A DNA stretch of 64,000 nt, from the IMG/VR virus record IMGVR_UViG_3300048996_000137, positions 1 through 64,000 of that record. The stretch is one strand, 5' to 3'. The notes under the pieces are model-generated. The model saw nothing but the letters and a program-made list of their open reading frames with translations, searched no databases and had not been told where the DNA came from. This DNA is from a virus. Of the stretch, positions 24,915-32,084 are shown piece by piece. Made by a program: the position numbers and the translations under genes. Within the stretch, counting starts at the first letter, position 1. Every line of letters begins with the position of its first letter.

Positions 24915-25422
24915 CGTCGTCTCCTTGTGGCGGCGGGAATGGCCCCACCTCGATCTCGGGGTCGTTCTCGAGCTCGACCTGCGGCGGCAGCGGGTCTTCG
25001 AACAGTTCGAGGTCCCACTGCATGCGCATGCGAGCGATCTCGGCGCCGCCGGAACTGACGCGCGCTTCGCTCGCACCTTGGGTCGGCCAGTTGCCACCCA
25101 TGAACCTGCACGCGGTCCCGAACATCGGCCGAATGACCGAGATGATTCTGCGCCGCACGCGCTCGGTGTCGTCGCGCCTGTCACCGAAGATGACGCACTC
25201 GACTGTCCACGTCTCGGTGAGGATCGCGTGCACGAGCGAGCCGTTTTGCGTGATGCGCGGCCCGGTGCCGACGTTACTGCGCGGCTCAAAATCCGTCGGC
25301 ACGAACACGACACGCGTGCGTGCGCTGTTTTCCGACTCGGCGGTCCGGTACGCCGACACCGGCACAGCCGGCATCTTCATCGCCGTCGCGATCTGCTCGA
25401 CGATCTCTTCGAACTCGTCCAT
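24907..25422 (-). CDS. Tail terminator / minor tail protein candidate
   Basis: 171 residues just after the virion-morphogenesis gene and before the sheath. The N-terminal helix, then paired strands (RTRVVFVPTDF, TETWTVECVIFG) and RRRIISVIRPMFG resemble Mu gp37-type or tail-terminator folds. The acidic Pro-rich tail is unusual. Function is from context. Confidence 0.55.
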   Translation of the reverse strand: MDEFEEIVEQIATAMKMPAVPVSAYRTAESENSARTRVVFVPTDFEPRSNVGTGPRITQNGSLVHAILTETWTVECVIFGDRRDDTERVRRRIISVIRPMFGTACRFMGGNWPTQGASEARVSSGGAEIARMRMQWDLELFEDPLPPQVELENDPEIEVGPFPPPQGDDDA

Positions 25423-25434
25423 CTGTGTAAACAG

Positions 25435-25860
25435 TCAGAGCCGGCCGCGGATGTGCGCGATGAAACCTTCGATTGCGGCGCGCATCAGGCGAGCTCGCCA
25501 GCGCAGCGGGAGCTTGCGGTTTCCATACGGGACCATCGCGCGTCGAGGCCTTCGGTTGTGTCTGGGAGCCTGGTGCGCCGCGGCGTAGGGCACGTTCGGC
25601 TGCACCAGGAATCTGCGCGCACCGAGGAAGAGCTTGTGCCAGCCGGGGCGCAGCCGATGCGTCGGGCCGTGCAAGATCGCGTAGCCGTTGGGGCGTTTCT
25701 TCGGCGCCCAGGGGTTTTCGTACGGGTCTTTCTGCCGTTCGAAACCGCGGTCGATCAGCTTCAACACTTCATCGGCCATGCGCGAGCGGATCACGCCGAT
25801 CGCCACATCGCCCGAACGCATCAGCTTCGCCCAGTTCTTGAGCTTGCCGTAGTCGTCCAT
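25435..25860 (-). CDS. Virion morphogenesis protein (P2 gpS / Mu gpG-like)
   Basis: 141 residues. FERQKDPYENPWAPKKRPNG, then ILHGPTHRLRPGWH and VPYAAAHQ, is the conserved core of the phage virion morphogenesis family, needed to complete the tail for joining to the head. Length and order before the terminator and sheath genes agree. Confidence 0.75.
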   Translation of the reverse strand: MDDYGKLKNWAKLMRSGDVAIGVIRSRMADEVLKLIDRGFERQKDPYENPWAPKKRPNGYAILHGPTHRLRPGWHKLFLGARRFLVQPNVPYAAAHQAPRHNRRPRRAMVPYGNRKLPLRWRARLMRAAIEGFIAHIRGRL

Positions 25861-25867
25861 ACCTGAC

Positions 25868-25888
25868 CGTTGCTTTTCAAAAGCAACG
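25868..25888. promoter_or_regulatory. Palindrome within the late operon
   Basis: CGTTGCTTTT and AAAAGCAACG flank a single C, giving an 8-bp stem with a five-base loop. TGACCGT just before it and ACGGTCA at 25916-25922 form a second, outer pairing. It lies in the 128-base gap below the holin-like gene and may be a partial terminator or processing site. Confidence 0.5.
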
Positions 25889-25988
25889 CTGCGGCCGTTG
25901 ACTTTACTGCACCCAGACGGTCAGCGGACCGCGGCGGCAATCGCGCGTCTGTAGCCTCCAGCAGGGCTCAGCCACGCGAGTGCGAACA

Positions 25989-26273
25989 TCAGCTCGCCGG
26001 CGGCGCCTGGCTGAAATGCTTGTCGACCGCGGCGCGCATCAGCACCGCTTCGGTCTCGGTCGGTTTCTTCACGCTGACAAGACCCTTCGCGCGCCGCACG
26101 GCTTGCACCGGCGAGTTGTACGCGATCGCTCCGTACGCCGCCCCGAGCGTGCCGACGATCGCGACCAGCGTCTCGATGTTGCTCTTGAGCAGCCACACGA
26201 GCAGGGCGATCAGCGCGCCGAAGATGGCGAAGCCACCGAGTTTGATCAGCTTGTCGATGGCAGCGTCACTCAT
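25989..26273 (-). CDS. Small membrane protein, holin candidate
   Basis: 94 residues. The start MSDAAIDKL overlaps the upstream stop (ATGA). Two hydrophobic spans, FAIFGALIALLVWLL and LVAIVGTLGAAYGAIAY, are separated by a short polar turn, followed by a basic C-terminus. This is holin-like, but it is far from the endolysin, so a holin role is uncertain. Confidence 0.55.
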   Translation of the reverse strand: MSDAAIDKLIKLGGFAIFGALIALLVWLLKSNIETLVAIVGTLGAAYGAIAYNSPVQAVRRAKGLVSVKKPTETEAVLMRAAVDKHFSQAPPAS

Positions 26274-26491
26274 TTTTTGTCTCGCAGTGGGCCGGGGCAC
26301 TCCGCCGTCGCGTCCACATCAGGCCGCGAACAGATCACGCACGAGCCGTCGGAGAGCAGGATGTGCTGCTTACTCCACAAGAGCGCGGCCGCGCGCTCTT
26401 CGCGCGGCGTCTTCTTGCGCGAAAACTTCGCGATTCTTTGTCCGAGTCCTAACAGCACGTCTGCCACGAACCCCGCTGGATCGACTGCCAT
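26270..26491 (-). CDS. Small hypothetical protein with Cys pair
   Basis: 73 residues: helical basic N-terminal half, then SCVIC and a later C that could form a partial zinc site. It overlaps both neighbours by one to four bases. Confidence 0.5.
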   Translation of the reverse strand: MAVDPAGFVADVLLGLGQRIAKFSRKKTPREERAAALLWSKQHILLSDGSCVICSRPDVDATAECPGPLRDKK

Positions 26492-27207
26492 TAGCGATGC
26501 GCCCAGCCGCGTGCGGGCCGGCTCACCATGAAAGACTCTTGCGCGCTCTCACCCGGAGTGGAGTCCTCGATCGTCGGGTCGTTCGCGGCGCCTGGGCCAG
26601 CCAGCCACTTGAGCGCGTCGTCGTAACCCATCCGGATGATCTTGTCGTTGTCAGGGTCGAAGCCGCGCCGCTTCATCACGTGGTACGCGATCATGTTCGC
26701 GACGTGCATCCGCATCGCGCCGCCCCAGCTCACGAGCGGCATCGTGCGGCCCTTCGCTGCAAGACTCGCTGCTTCGTCGGTCGCGACGAGACTCACCTCG
26801 CCGAGCACTTCCGGCGACACGCCCTCGAGCGTGACTTGCGGAAGCGACAGGTTTTTGACGTCTTGCCCGGTCGCGTACAGCTGGTGGCTCACGCCGGCGA
26901 GCTCGAAGCTCGAGCTCACTCCGAGCGGGAACGTCCACTTCGCTTTGAGCAGTCGGCCGCAGCGCGCGAGCTTGATCTCCTGCGCGCCGGGGCCTTGCAC
27001 CTTCGTGTAGAAGATCTCGGTCCAAGCTCCCGCGAGCGTGGTCGCAGTGAGAATGCGCAGCTCGAACGCGCTGTCGTCGCTGAGGCTGTCGACGTCGAGG
27101 CTCAGCACCGCATAGCTACGGTCTGGCGCGAGCACGACGGGCAGGCCTTCGCCGCTCGCGTTCGAGACGGCGCGCGCCGCAAGCACGATGGGTTTCGGGT
27201 CGGCCAT
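26491..27207 (-). CDS. Head-tail connector, Gp36 (DUF1320)-like with extra N-terminal domain
   Basis: 238 residues. The C-terminal half (AYHVMKRRGFDPDNDKIIRM, GYDDALKWLAGPG) fits the Mu Gp36 / DUF1320 connector family, usually about 140 residues long. The first 95 residues form a separate beta domain whose layout parallels the next protein upstream (strands ending in an ATTLAGAWTEI-like segment). This looks like a fusion of the two neighbouring late proteins. Confidence 0.6.
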   Translation of the reverse strand: MADPKPIVLAARAVSNASGEGLPVVLAPDRSYAVLSLDVDSLSDDSAFELRILTATTLAGAWTEIFYTKVQGPGAQEIKLARCGRLLKAKWTFPLGVSSSFELAGVSHQLYATGQDVKNLSLPQVTLEGVSPEVLGEVSLVATDEAASLAAKGRTMPLVSWGGAMRMHVANMIAYHVMKRRGFDPDNDKIIRMGYDDALKWLAGPGAANDPTIEDSTPGESAQESFMVSRPARGWAHR

Positions 27208-27235
27208 GTCGTCAGCGTCGTGATCTCGGGGGAGC

Positions 27236-27589
27236 TCACACGAACTCGCCGGTGATCGAGCGCGTGACCGTCGGCGTCGCGCTTCCGCCGAGCACTTCGT
27301 GTGCGCGCACGAATCGATCGCAGCCCGAAAAGCACTTGCGCTCGCGCGTCACACCAGTGGCTTGCGTGAACGCGGCAAGGTTACGCCACGTCACTTTGTC
27401 CTCGCTCGTCTGGATCGTCACATCGAGCGTGGGGTCGGTGCCGCTGACGGCGGTGACTGCGAGCGCGAGCCGCACCGTGCCGCGGTCGGTTTCGATCGCG
27501 TCGCTGTCGCGGTTCGCGAGCAGGACGCCGTCACCGAAGTGCGCTTCATCGGCGTCCGCGAACTCACCGTTGTCTTTGAAGTAGCCCAT
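27236..27589 (-). CDS. Small structural protein
   Basis: 117 residues. ATG at 27589 is preferred because AAAGGA lies 6 bases upstream; a GTG overlapping the previous stop at 27604 is the alternative. A beta-sandwich-like segment (TVRLALAVTAVSG, LDVTIQTSEDKVTW) suggests a decoration or connector domain. Confidence 0.55.
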   Translation of the reverse strand: MGYFKDNGEFADADEAHFGDGVLLANRDSDAIETDRGTVRLALAVTAVSGTDPTLDVTIQTSEDKVTWRNLAAFTQATGVTRERKCFSGCDRFVRAHEVLGGSATPTVTRSITGEFV

Positions 27590-27600
27590 GTGCAGTCCTT

Positions 27601-27927
27601 TCACTCGGTCACCAGTGGGAGCGGTATCGGCAGCGTGACGGCTTTTGCGAGCGCCGCGAGCACTTCGCGCGCTTCAGTGGGCGTGAGGCCCGCGACGTAG
27701 ACAAGCTCGAGTTCGTCGGCGCTCGAGCGGTCGGACACGAGGTCCTCGAGCACGTCGTAGCCGGCGGCGCGCAGCTGCGCGACGTAAGGCAGGGCCGGCA
27801 GCGGCGTTGCCGGCGTGCACCGTTCTTGTTTGGATCGCCATACGCCCTCGAGCTCGTAATCACCCCGTTCGCGCGCGTTCAAACGCTCACGGTGGTAATA
27901 ACGCCGCGGCGAGCCGTACAGGGCCAT
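27601..27927 (-). CDS. Hypothetical head-region protein
   Basis: 108 residues. A basic Arg/Tyr-rich N-terminus (YGSPRRYYHRERL) precedes a helical C-terminal half containing AGLTPTEAREVLAALAKA, which looks like a helix-hairpin-helix-type turn. Head assembly is assumed from position. Confidence 0.5.
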   Translation of the reverse strand: MALYGSPRRYYHRERLNARERGDYELEGVWRSKQERCTPATPLPALPYVAQLRAAGYDVLEDLVSDRSSADELELVYVAGLTPTEAREVLAALAKAVTLPIPLPLVTE

Positions 27928-27930
27928 GGC

Positions 27931-28278
27931 CTACTTCTTCGCGTGCTTCTTGTCGTGCTCGGGCTTTTCGATCGGCGGCAACGCTTCGCCCGAGCCGTCC
28001 CCGCTCACTTCGTTGCCCGCCGCCGCTTTCCGTTGCGCGCGCTCTTCGGAGCGCACGCGCGGATCGTTTTGCTTCGCTGCTTCGACGTTGACCTCGGGAG
28101 TCTTGCCTCTCGCGATGTCTTCTGGCTTGTCCATCTGCGCCTCCTGGTTCGGTTGCGTCACGCGGCTGCTGTCACGAACAGCCGCCAACTCGAACTTCGC
28201 GTTGTACTCGCGAGCCTCCGCCGCAAGCACTGCACGACGCTGCTTCGCAGCAGCGTTGTGACGGCGGTAAACCGTCAC
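27931..28278 (-). CDS. Hypothetical head-region protein, highly charged
   Basis: 115 residues from a GTG overlapping the upstream stop. Almost entirely charged and helical, with no hydrophobic core; the end is HDKKHAKK. It may be a DNA-binding or head-internal protein, without direct evidence. Confidence 0.5.
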   Translation of the reverse strand: MTVYRRHNAAAKQRRAVLAAEAREYNAKFELAAVRDSSRVTQPNQEAQMDKPEDIARGKTPEVNVEAAKQNDPRVRSEERAQRKAAAGNEVSGDGSGEALPPIEKPEHDKKHAKK

Positions 28279-28763
28279 CGGATCGACCGGCCGATGATGT
28301 GCACGTAGCCCGCGCCCGCCGTGAACGCCGAGGTGATCCGGTCGAACCGGATCTCGGTGTCCTCGTCGAGCACGACCAACTTCGGATCGGCACTGAAGCT
28401 CACGCCGAGCGTACCGGCACGCACCCCAGCGACGAGCGTCGCAGCCACATCGCCGGCCGCACCACCCAAGAGATCACCCTTGGTCGTGTGCGGAGCGACG
28501 CTCGCGGAAAGCCCGATCGCCGAACTCGTTCCACCGGTAAAGCCGGTGACGATCTCCCAGAAGATCTGCTCGACGAGCAAGCGCAGGCCCTTTTCGATCT
28601 TGTACAGGACCGCCGCATCGGCGAGGTCCTTGCTGATCGCGAGCGGGATGTCGATGGTCTCGCCGCCCACGCTGCCCGTGAACTCGCTGTTGCGCTCCCA
28701 GACGCCCGTAACTGGATTCATTCGGCCCTTGGGATGGCCAAGCGGCGAAAGACTATCACTCAT
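28275..28763 (-). CDS. Capsid-associated protein (decoration or cement candidate)
   Basis: 162 residues immediately downstream of the major capsid gene. A helical middle (KIEKGLRLLVEQIFWEIV) is followed by Gly/Ala-rich strands. Position and size fit a head decoration protein; no recognisable family motif. Confidence 0.5.
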   Translation of the reverse strand: MSDSLSPLGHPKGRMNPVTGVWERNSEFTGSVGGETIDIPLAISKDLADAAVLYKIEKGLRLLVEQIFWEIVTGFTGGTSSAIGLSASVAPHTTKGDLLGGAAGDVAATLVAGVRAGTLGVSFSADPKLVVLDEDTEIRFDRITSAFTAGAGYVHIIGRSIR

Positions 28764-28865
28764 GGTTTTGTCTCCTGACGGTCCGTGCCCTGACGACTCG
28801 CGTATCCGATTGTTGTGTGTGGCCTCGCGGGCGCCGCAAGCGCACCCGCGTCAGCCGGACGGTAT

Positions 28866-29735
28866 CTACTTGGTCGTGATCTTGATCACGCCCGGCTTGG
28901 TCGAGCCGCGCACGCGACGGTAGCGGTGCGCCGCCCAGTACGTGTGCATCGCGATCAAGTCGGTGTCCGCGAGCGCGTCGTAGTCGGTGACGACCTTCGG
29001 CGGCGCCTGCCACCAGTACGCGAGCGCGGCTTCTTTCATCAGCAGCATCTCGTACTTCTGCGCGCCGTCGTTGAACGTCTTCATCTTGTCCGACACGACG
29101 ACCGGGATCCCGTTGAACATCGGGATCGGCTCGGCGCGCGTCGGCGTCGTCATCAACTGCTTTCCCGTCGAGTCCTTCAACTTCATCAGGTCGCGATACA
29201 GCTTCGAGTGCATCGCGAGCAGACGGATCGCGTCCTGCTGATCGCCCCACAGGCCCGTCGCGTCGATGATGACGTCGATGTCGATCTTGCCGCTGCCGAT
29301 GCCGCTCACATCGAGAGTGAACTCGGCCGGCACGCCGGTGTTCGCGACTTCGATCAAGGCCTTGTCGACGCGCCGCGTGTTGATCACGCGGAACTGTCGT
29401 CCGGCTTCCGCGTACGGATCGCCGAGCGAAGCCATGCGCGCCCACTCGGTGATCTCGAACGCTTTGCCCGAGTGCCTCACCGTCGCGGTATCCGCGTCCA
29501 TGCTGATGCTTTCGGGCGTCAGCGCATCGCCTTCGTTGACGATGTCCTCCATCTCACCGAGCGTGCCGAAGTAGGGCACCGTGACGGTGTCGCCACCGCG
29601 CTTGTCCATCGGCAGCGTGTTGCTCATGACGGCAACGCCGCTGCCGACGAGCACGTTTTGTCCCTCGAACTCGCCCTGTACTGCGTCGACGAGGATCTCT
29701 GGAATGACGAGGTCACTACGTTTGGTCAATGCCAT
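28866..29735 (-). CDS. Major capsid protein (HK97 fold)
   Basis: 289 residues preceded by a strong ribosome site (AGGAGAAGG). It has the HK97-type order: an extended N-arm region (DTVTVPYFGTLGEMEDI), a helical spine after AGRQFRVINTRRVDKAL, then the P-domain strands RLLAMHSKLYRDLMKLKD and MFNGIPVVVSDKM. It follows the protease-scaffold gene as in Mu-like heads. Confidence 0.8.
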   Translation of the reverse strand: MALTKRSDLVIPEILVDAVQGEFEGQNVLVGSGVAVMSNTLPMDKRGGDTVTVPYFGTLGEMEDIVNEGDALTPESISMDADTATVRHSGKAFEITEWARMASLGDPYAEAGRQFRVINTRRVDKALIEVANTGVPAEFTLDVSGIGSGKIDIDVIIDATGLWGDQQDAIRLLAMHSKLYRDLMKLKDSTGKQLMTTPTRAEPIPMFNGIPVVVSDKMKTFNDGAQKYEMLLMKEAALAYWWQAPPKVVTDYDALADTDLIAMHTYWAAHRYRRVRGSTKPGVIKITTK

Positions 29736-29791
29736 TGCCGCGGCCCTTCTCCTTGGATGTCAGTGTGATCAGCCCAGTGAGCGGGGCGCGG

Positions 29792-30379
29792 TTAGCGCTG
29801 CTCCTGTTGCGCTCGCATCGCGGCGTACTGCTCGCGATTGTCGACGTAGAGCTCGTGGCGCTCCTGAGGCTTCAGCTCGCCCCACTTCTTGCCCTTCCAC
29901 TTCAGCTCGATCTCGGAGTCGTCGTTGCCGCCGCCGCCGCCATCCGCGGCAACCGTCTTGGGCTGCTTGACGGGTTTGCCGTCGATCGACAGCACGTGCG
30001 GCGCGACCTGCAGAAAGGCCTCGAGCTCGCTGACGGAGCGGCTCTCGTAGTGCTTCTCGAGCGCCGGCGTGAGCTTGCGACCCTTCGGATCGGCCTTGTC
30101 GGCGGCGAGCAGCGTCACGCGCTTTTGCGCGTCGAGCGCAGCTGCATGCGAGCTCGCGTCGGACAGGAGCTTCGGCACCTGCGCCGCGGCTTCGGCCATG
30201 CCGCGCAGCGCCCCGAGTACTTCCTCGTCGTTGTCGCGCTTGGTGATCGCTCGCAGCTCGACCATCAAGCTGGTCGAGCGCTGGTGCTGCTGCTTCATGC
30301 GGTCGATCGCGTGAAGCACTGCCGATTCGTCTGCGTTTCCGTTCGCGCCGAGCGCGAGCGCAATGGCCGTGAGACTCAT
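29792..30379 (-). CDS. Nested scaffold protein from internal start (Mu gpZ-like)
   Basis: The ATG at 30379, in frame inside the protease gene, has AAAGGAC about 8 bases upstream, a better ribosome site than most full genes here. It would give a 195-residue scaffold without the protease domain, as with Mu Z and lambda Nu3. Confidence 0.65.
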   Translation of the reverse strand: MSLTAIALALGANGNADESAVLHAIDRMKQQHQRSTSLMVELRAITKRDNDEEVLGALRGMAEAAAQVPKLLSDASSHAAALDAQKRVTLLAADKADPKGRKLTPALEKHYESRSVSELEAFLQVAPHVLSIDGKPVKQPKTVAADGGGGGNDDSEIELKWKGKKWGELKPQERHELYVDNREQYAAMRAQQEQR

Positions 30380-31102
30380 GTCGTCTGTCCTTTCGTTGTC
30401 GTCGTCGTGCAGCGAGCCGTGGTCGCCGCGCTCGTCGTCTTCCGCGCCGCTGCGCAACAGAAATGCGCTTCGGCACGCGTGCATCACATCGGCCGGCACG
30501 TGCTCGTAGCCGTAGCGACCGAGATCGAAGTGCAGTCGCACCGACTTCGGCGCCGTCACGTTCTTGCCGCGCACGACTTCATCGACGAGGCCTCGCTCGA
30601 GCGCCTGGTCGGGCGTGAGCCACGTCTCAGCCCGCATCAGCTCGAGCATTTCTTCTTTGGGCTTGCCGCAGCGCTGCGCGTACAGCAGCGCCGCTTCATC
30701 GCTGATCGCGCGGAGCCGATTGATCGACTTCTGATGCGCGACGTCGTCACCGAACGTGTTGCCGCGCGCGGTGTGCATCATGTAGCTCGAGCCCTGATGC
30801 ATCCGGACGCGGTCGGCCGCGGTGCACAGCACGCTCGCGACGCTCGCGGCGAGGCCTTCGACGTCGATTTCGACTTTCGCCGGATGCGAGGCGAGCATCG
30901 AGCGCATCGTCATGCCGTCAAACGCGTTGCCGCCCGCCGACGACAGCTTGATGTTGATCAGCTCAACGTTCGGGTTTTCCTTCAACCGCTCCGCGAGCCA
31001 GGTCGGCCCGATGCCGTCGCGGAAAATGAAGTGCTCGCCGATGTCGCCGTACATCTGCAGTTGCAGCTGTGCGCCGCCCGCGAGAAGGAGGGCCTTGTGC
31101 AT
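29792..31102 (-). CDS. ClpP-like prohead protease fused to scaffold (Mu gpI-like)
   Basis: 436 residues from MHKALLLAGG. The N-terminal 235 residues are a ClpP/S14-type serine protease: SSAGGNAFDG forms the oxyanion region, S87 in GLAASVASVL is the nucleophile and H110 in SYMMHTA the base. A hinge rich in Asp/Arg leads to a scaffold domain beginning at residue 242 (SLTAIALALG), mostly helical and charged. In Mu and lambda this arrangement makes the protease and scaffold from one gene, and the protease removes the scaffold from the prohead. Confidence 0.8.
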   Translation of the reverse strand: MHKALLLAGGAQLQLQMYGDIGEHFIFRDGIGPTWLAERLKENPNVELINIKLSSAGGNAFDGMTMRSMLASHPAKVEIDVEGLAASVASVLCTAADRVRMHQGSSYMMHTARGNTFGDDVAHQKSINRLRAISDEAALLYAQRCGKPKEEMLELMRAETWLTPDQALERGLVDEVVRGKNVTAPKSVRLHFDLGRYGYEHVPADVMHACRSAFLLRSGAEDDERGDHGSLHDDDNERTDDMSLTAIALALGANGNADESAVLHAIDRMKQQHQRSTSLMVELRAITKRDNDEEVLGALRGMAEAAAQVPKLLSDASSHAAALDAQKRVTLLAADKADPKGRKLTPALEKHYESRSVSELEAFLQVAPHVLSIDGKPVKQPKTVAADGGGGGNDDSEIELKWKGKKWGELKPQERHELYVDNREQYAAMRAQQEQR

Positions 31103-31127
31103 TGGGGAGCCTTCGGTGAAGTGCCGC

Positions 31128-31826
31128 TTACGGCTGCAGCGTCTTTTTGCGGCGCGCGCGCTGCTTCTGTTCGTGCTGCGCGAGCGCAGTGGGGTCGTAC
31201 GAGCTGCGGTCGAGCTCGAGCTCGGCGCGCACCGGAGGCGCGTAGCCAAAGCCCGGCTGCGGTTGGTGCTTACTCTTGATGTGCGCGCTCACTCCGTGCC
31301 GCGAAGCGGTGCTCGCGCTCACGCCGCGAACCCCCAACCGGCAGCCGTGATGCAGTGGCGGCCACATCAGCAGAAGCCCGGGGTTGTTCGCGCGCACCAC
31401 CGTGCGATGGAGCGAGCGGCACAGCTTGGTCGTGCCGCTATCGAGCACGGCCCAGTACATCCGAAAGGGCTTCTGCCCGAGCTCGAGCTGCTCCCAGCGC
31501 CCCACGTTGAGCGCGGTCTGCGTCTGCGTCTGAAACGTCGTCTTGAGCCGGTGGCTATCCACCTGCGCGAAGTCGTCGCGAAGCTTCTTTTTGAGGTGCG
31601 CCTGAAAGCCGGCGAAGTCGTCGCCCTTTTTCACTGCCGCGGCGAGCGCGTTGAGCGCGGCTTGCACGACGTTGAGCTGCGTGACGCCGCTGATCGTGAA
31701 TGCGGTCAGCTTCGCGCGCCGCTCGAGCGCGGCGTACTGAGCGTCAGTCACGGCCGTGCGCGAACGAAACCACTTCACCGCCGCGCGTCGCTCGAGCGGG
31801 CTCGTCGGGACTTTGCGCCAGGCCAC
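31128..31826 (-). CDS. Phage head morphogenesis protein, MuF / SPP1 gp7-like
   Basis: 232 residues. TTFQTQTQTALNVGRWEQL, then YWAVLDSGTTKLCRSLH and WPPLHHGCRLGV, match the MuF domain, a minor head protein attached to portal. The gene follows portal as in Mu. There is no extra toxin domain at the C-terminus, which is short and basic. Confidence 0.8.
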   Translation of the reverse strand: MAWRKVPTSPLERRAAVKWFRSRTAVTDAQYAALERRAKLTAFTISGVTQLNVVQAALNALAAAVKKGDDFAGFQAHLKKKLRDDFAQVDSHRLKTTFQTQTQTALNVGRWEQLELGQKPFRMYWAVLDSGTTKLCRSLHRTVVRANNPGLLLMWPPLHHGCRLGVRGVSASTASRHGVSAHIKSKHQPQPGFGYAPPVRAELELDRSSYDPTALAQHEQKQRARRKKTLQP

Positions 31827-31829
31827 CGA

Positions 31830-32084
31830 TCACTCCAGCGCGTCGTCGTCATCGTCTTCGCGCACGAAGTAGTAGGTGCCGCTGAGAGCTCGATCTACGG
31901 CTGCGTAATACGCTGCGCCGTTGGCGGGCGTCAGCAGCCCCGCGCCCGTGACGATGGTCTTGATGTGCGGGTAGAGATCCAGCGTCGCGGGCGGATCGAC
32001 GACAACTTGCCCGCCCACGAGCTCGAACGTGCACAGCGTCTCGTGTTCGAGGCTGTCCGGATCAACTTGGATGAGGCGTTTCAC
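31830..32084 (-). CDS. Small acidic protein between portal-kinase and MuF genes
   Basis: 84 residues, ATGA overlap with the portal-kinase stop. The end is strongly acidic (REDDDDDALE). The middle (YPHIKTIVTGAGLLTPANGA) is a compact alpha/beta segment. It could be a partner of the kinase domain, an idea based only on coupling. Confidence 0.5.
   Translation of the reverse strand: MKRLIQVDPDSLEHETLCTFELVGGQVVVDPPATLDLYPHIKTIVTGAGLLTPANGAAYYAAVDRALSGTYYFVREDDDDDALE

Noticed and set aside
28820-28850. Possible terminator between capsid gene and its downstream neighbour
   Set aside because: The CGCGGGCGC..GCGCACCCGCG pairing is interrupted and lacks a T run; not strong enough to list.
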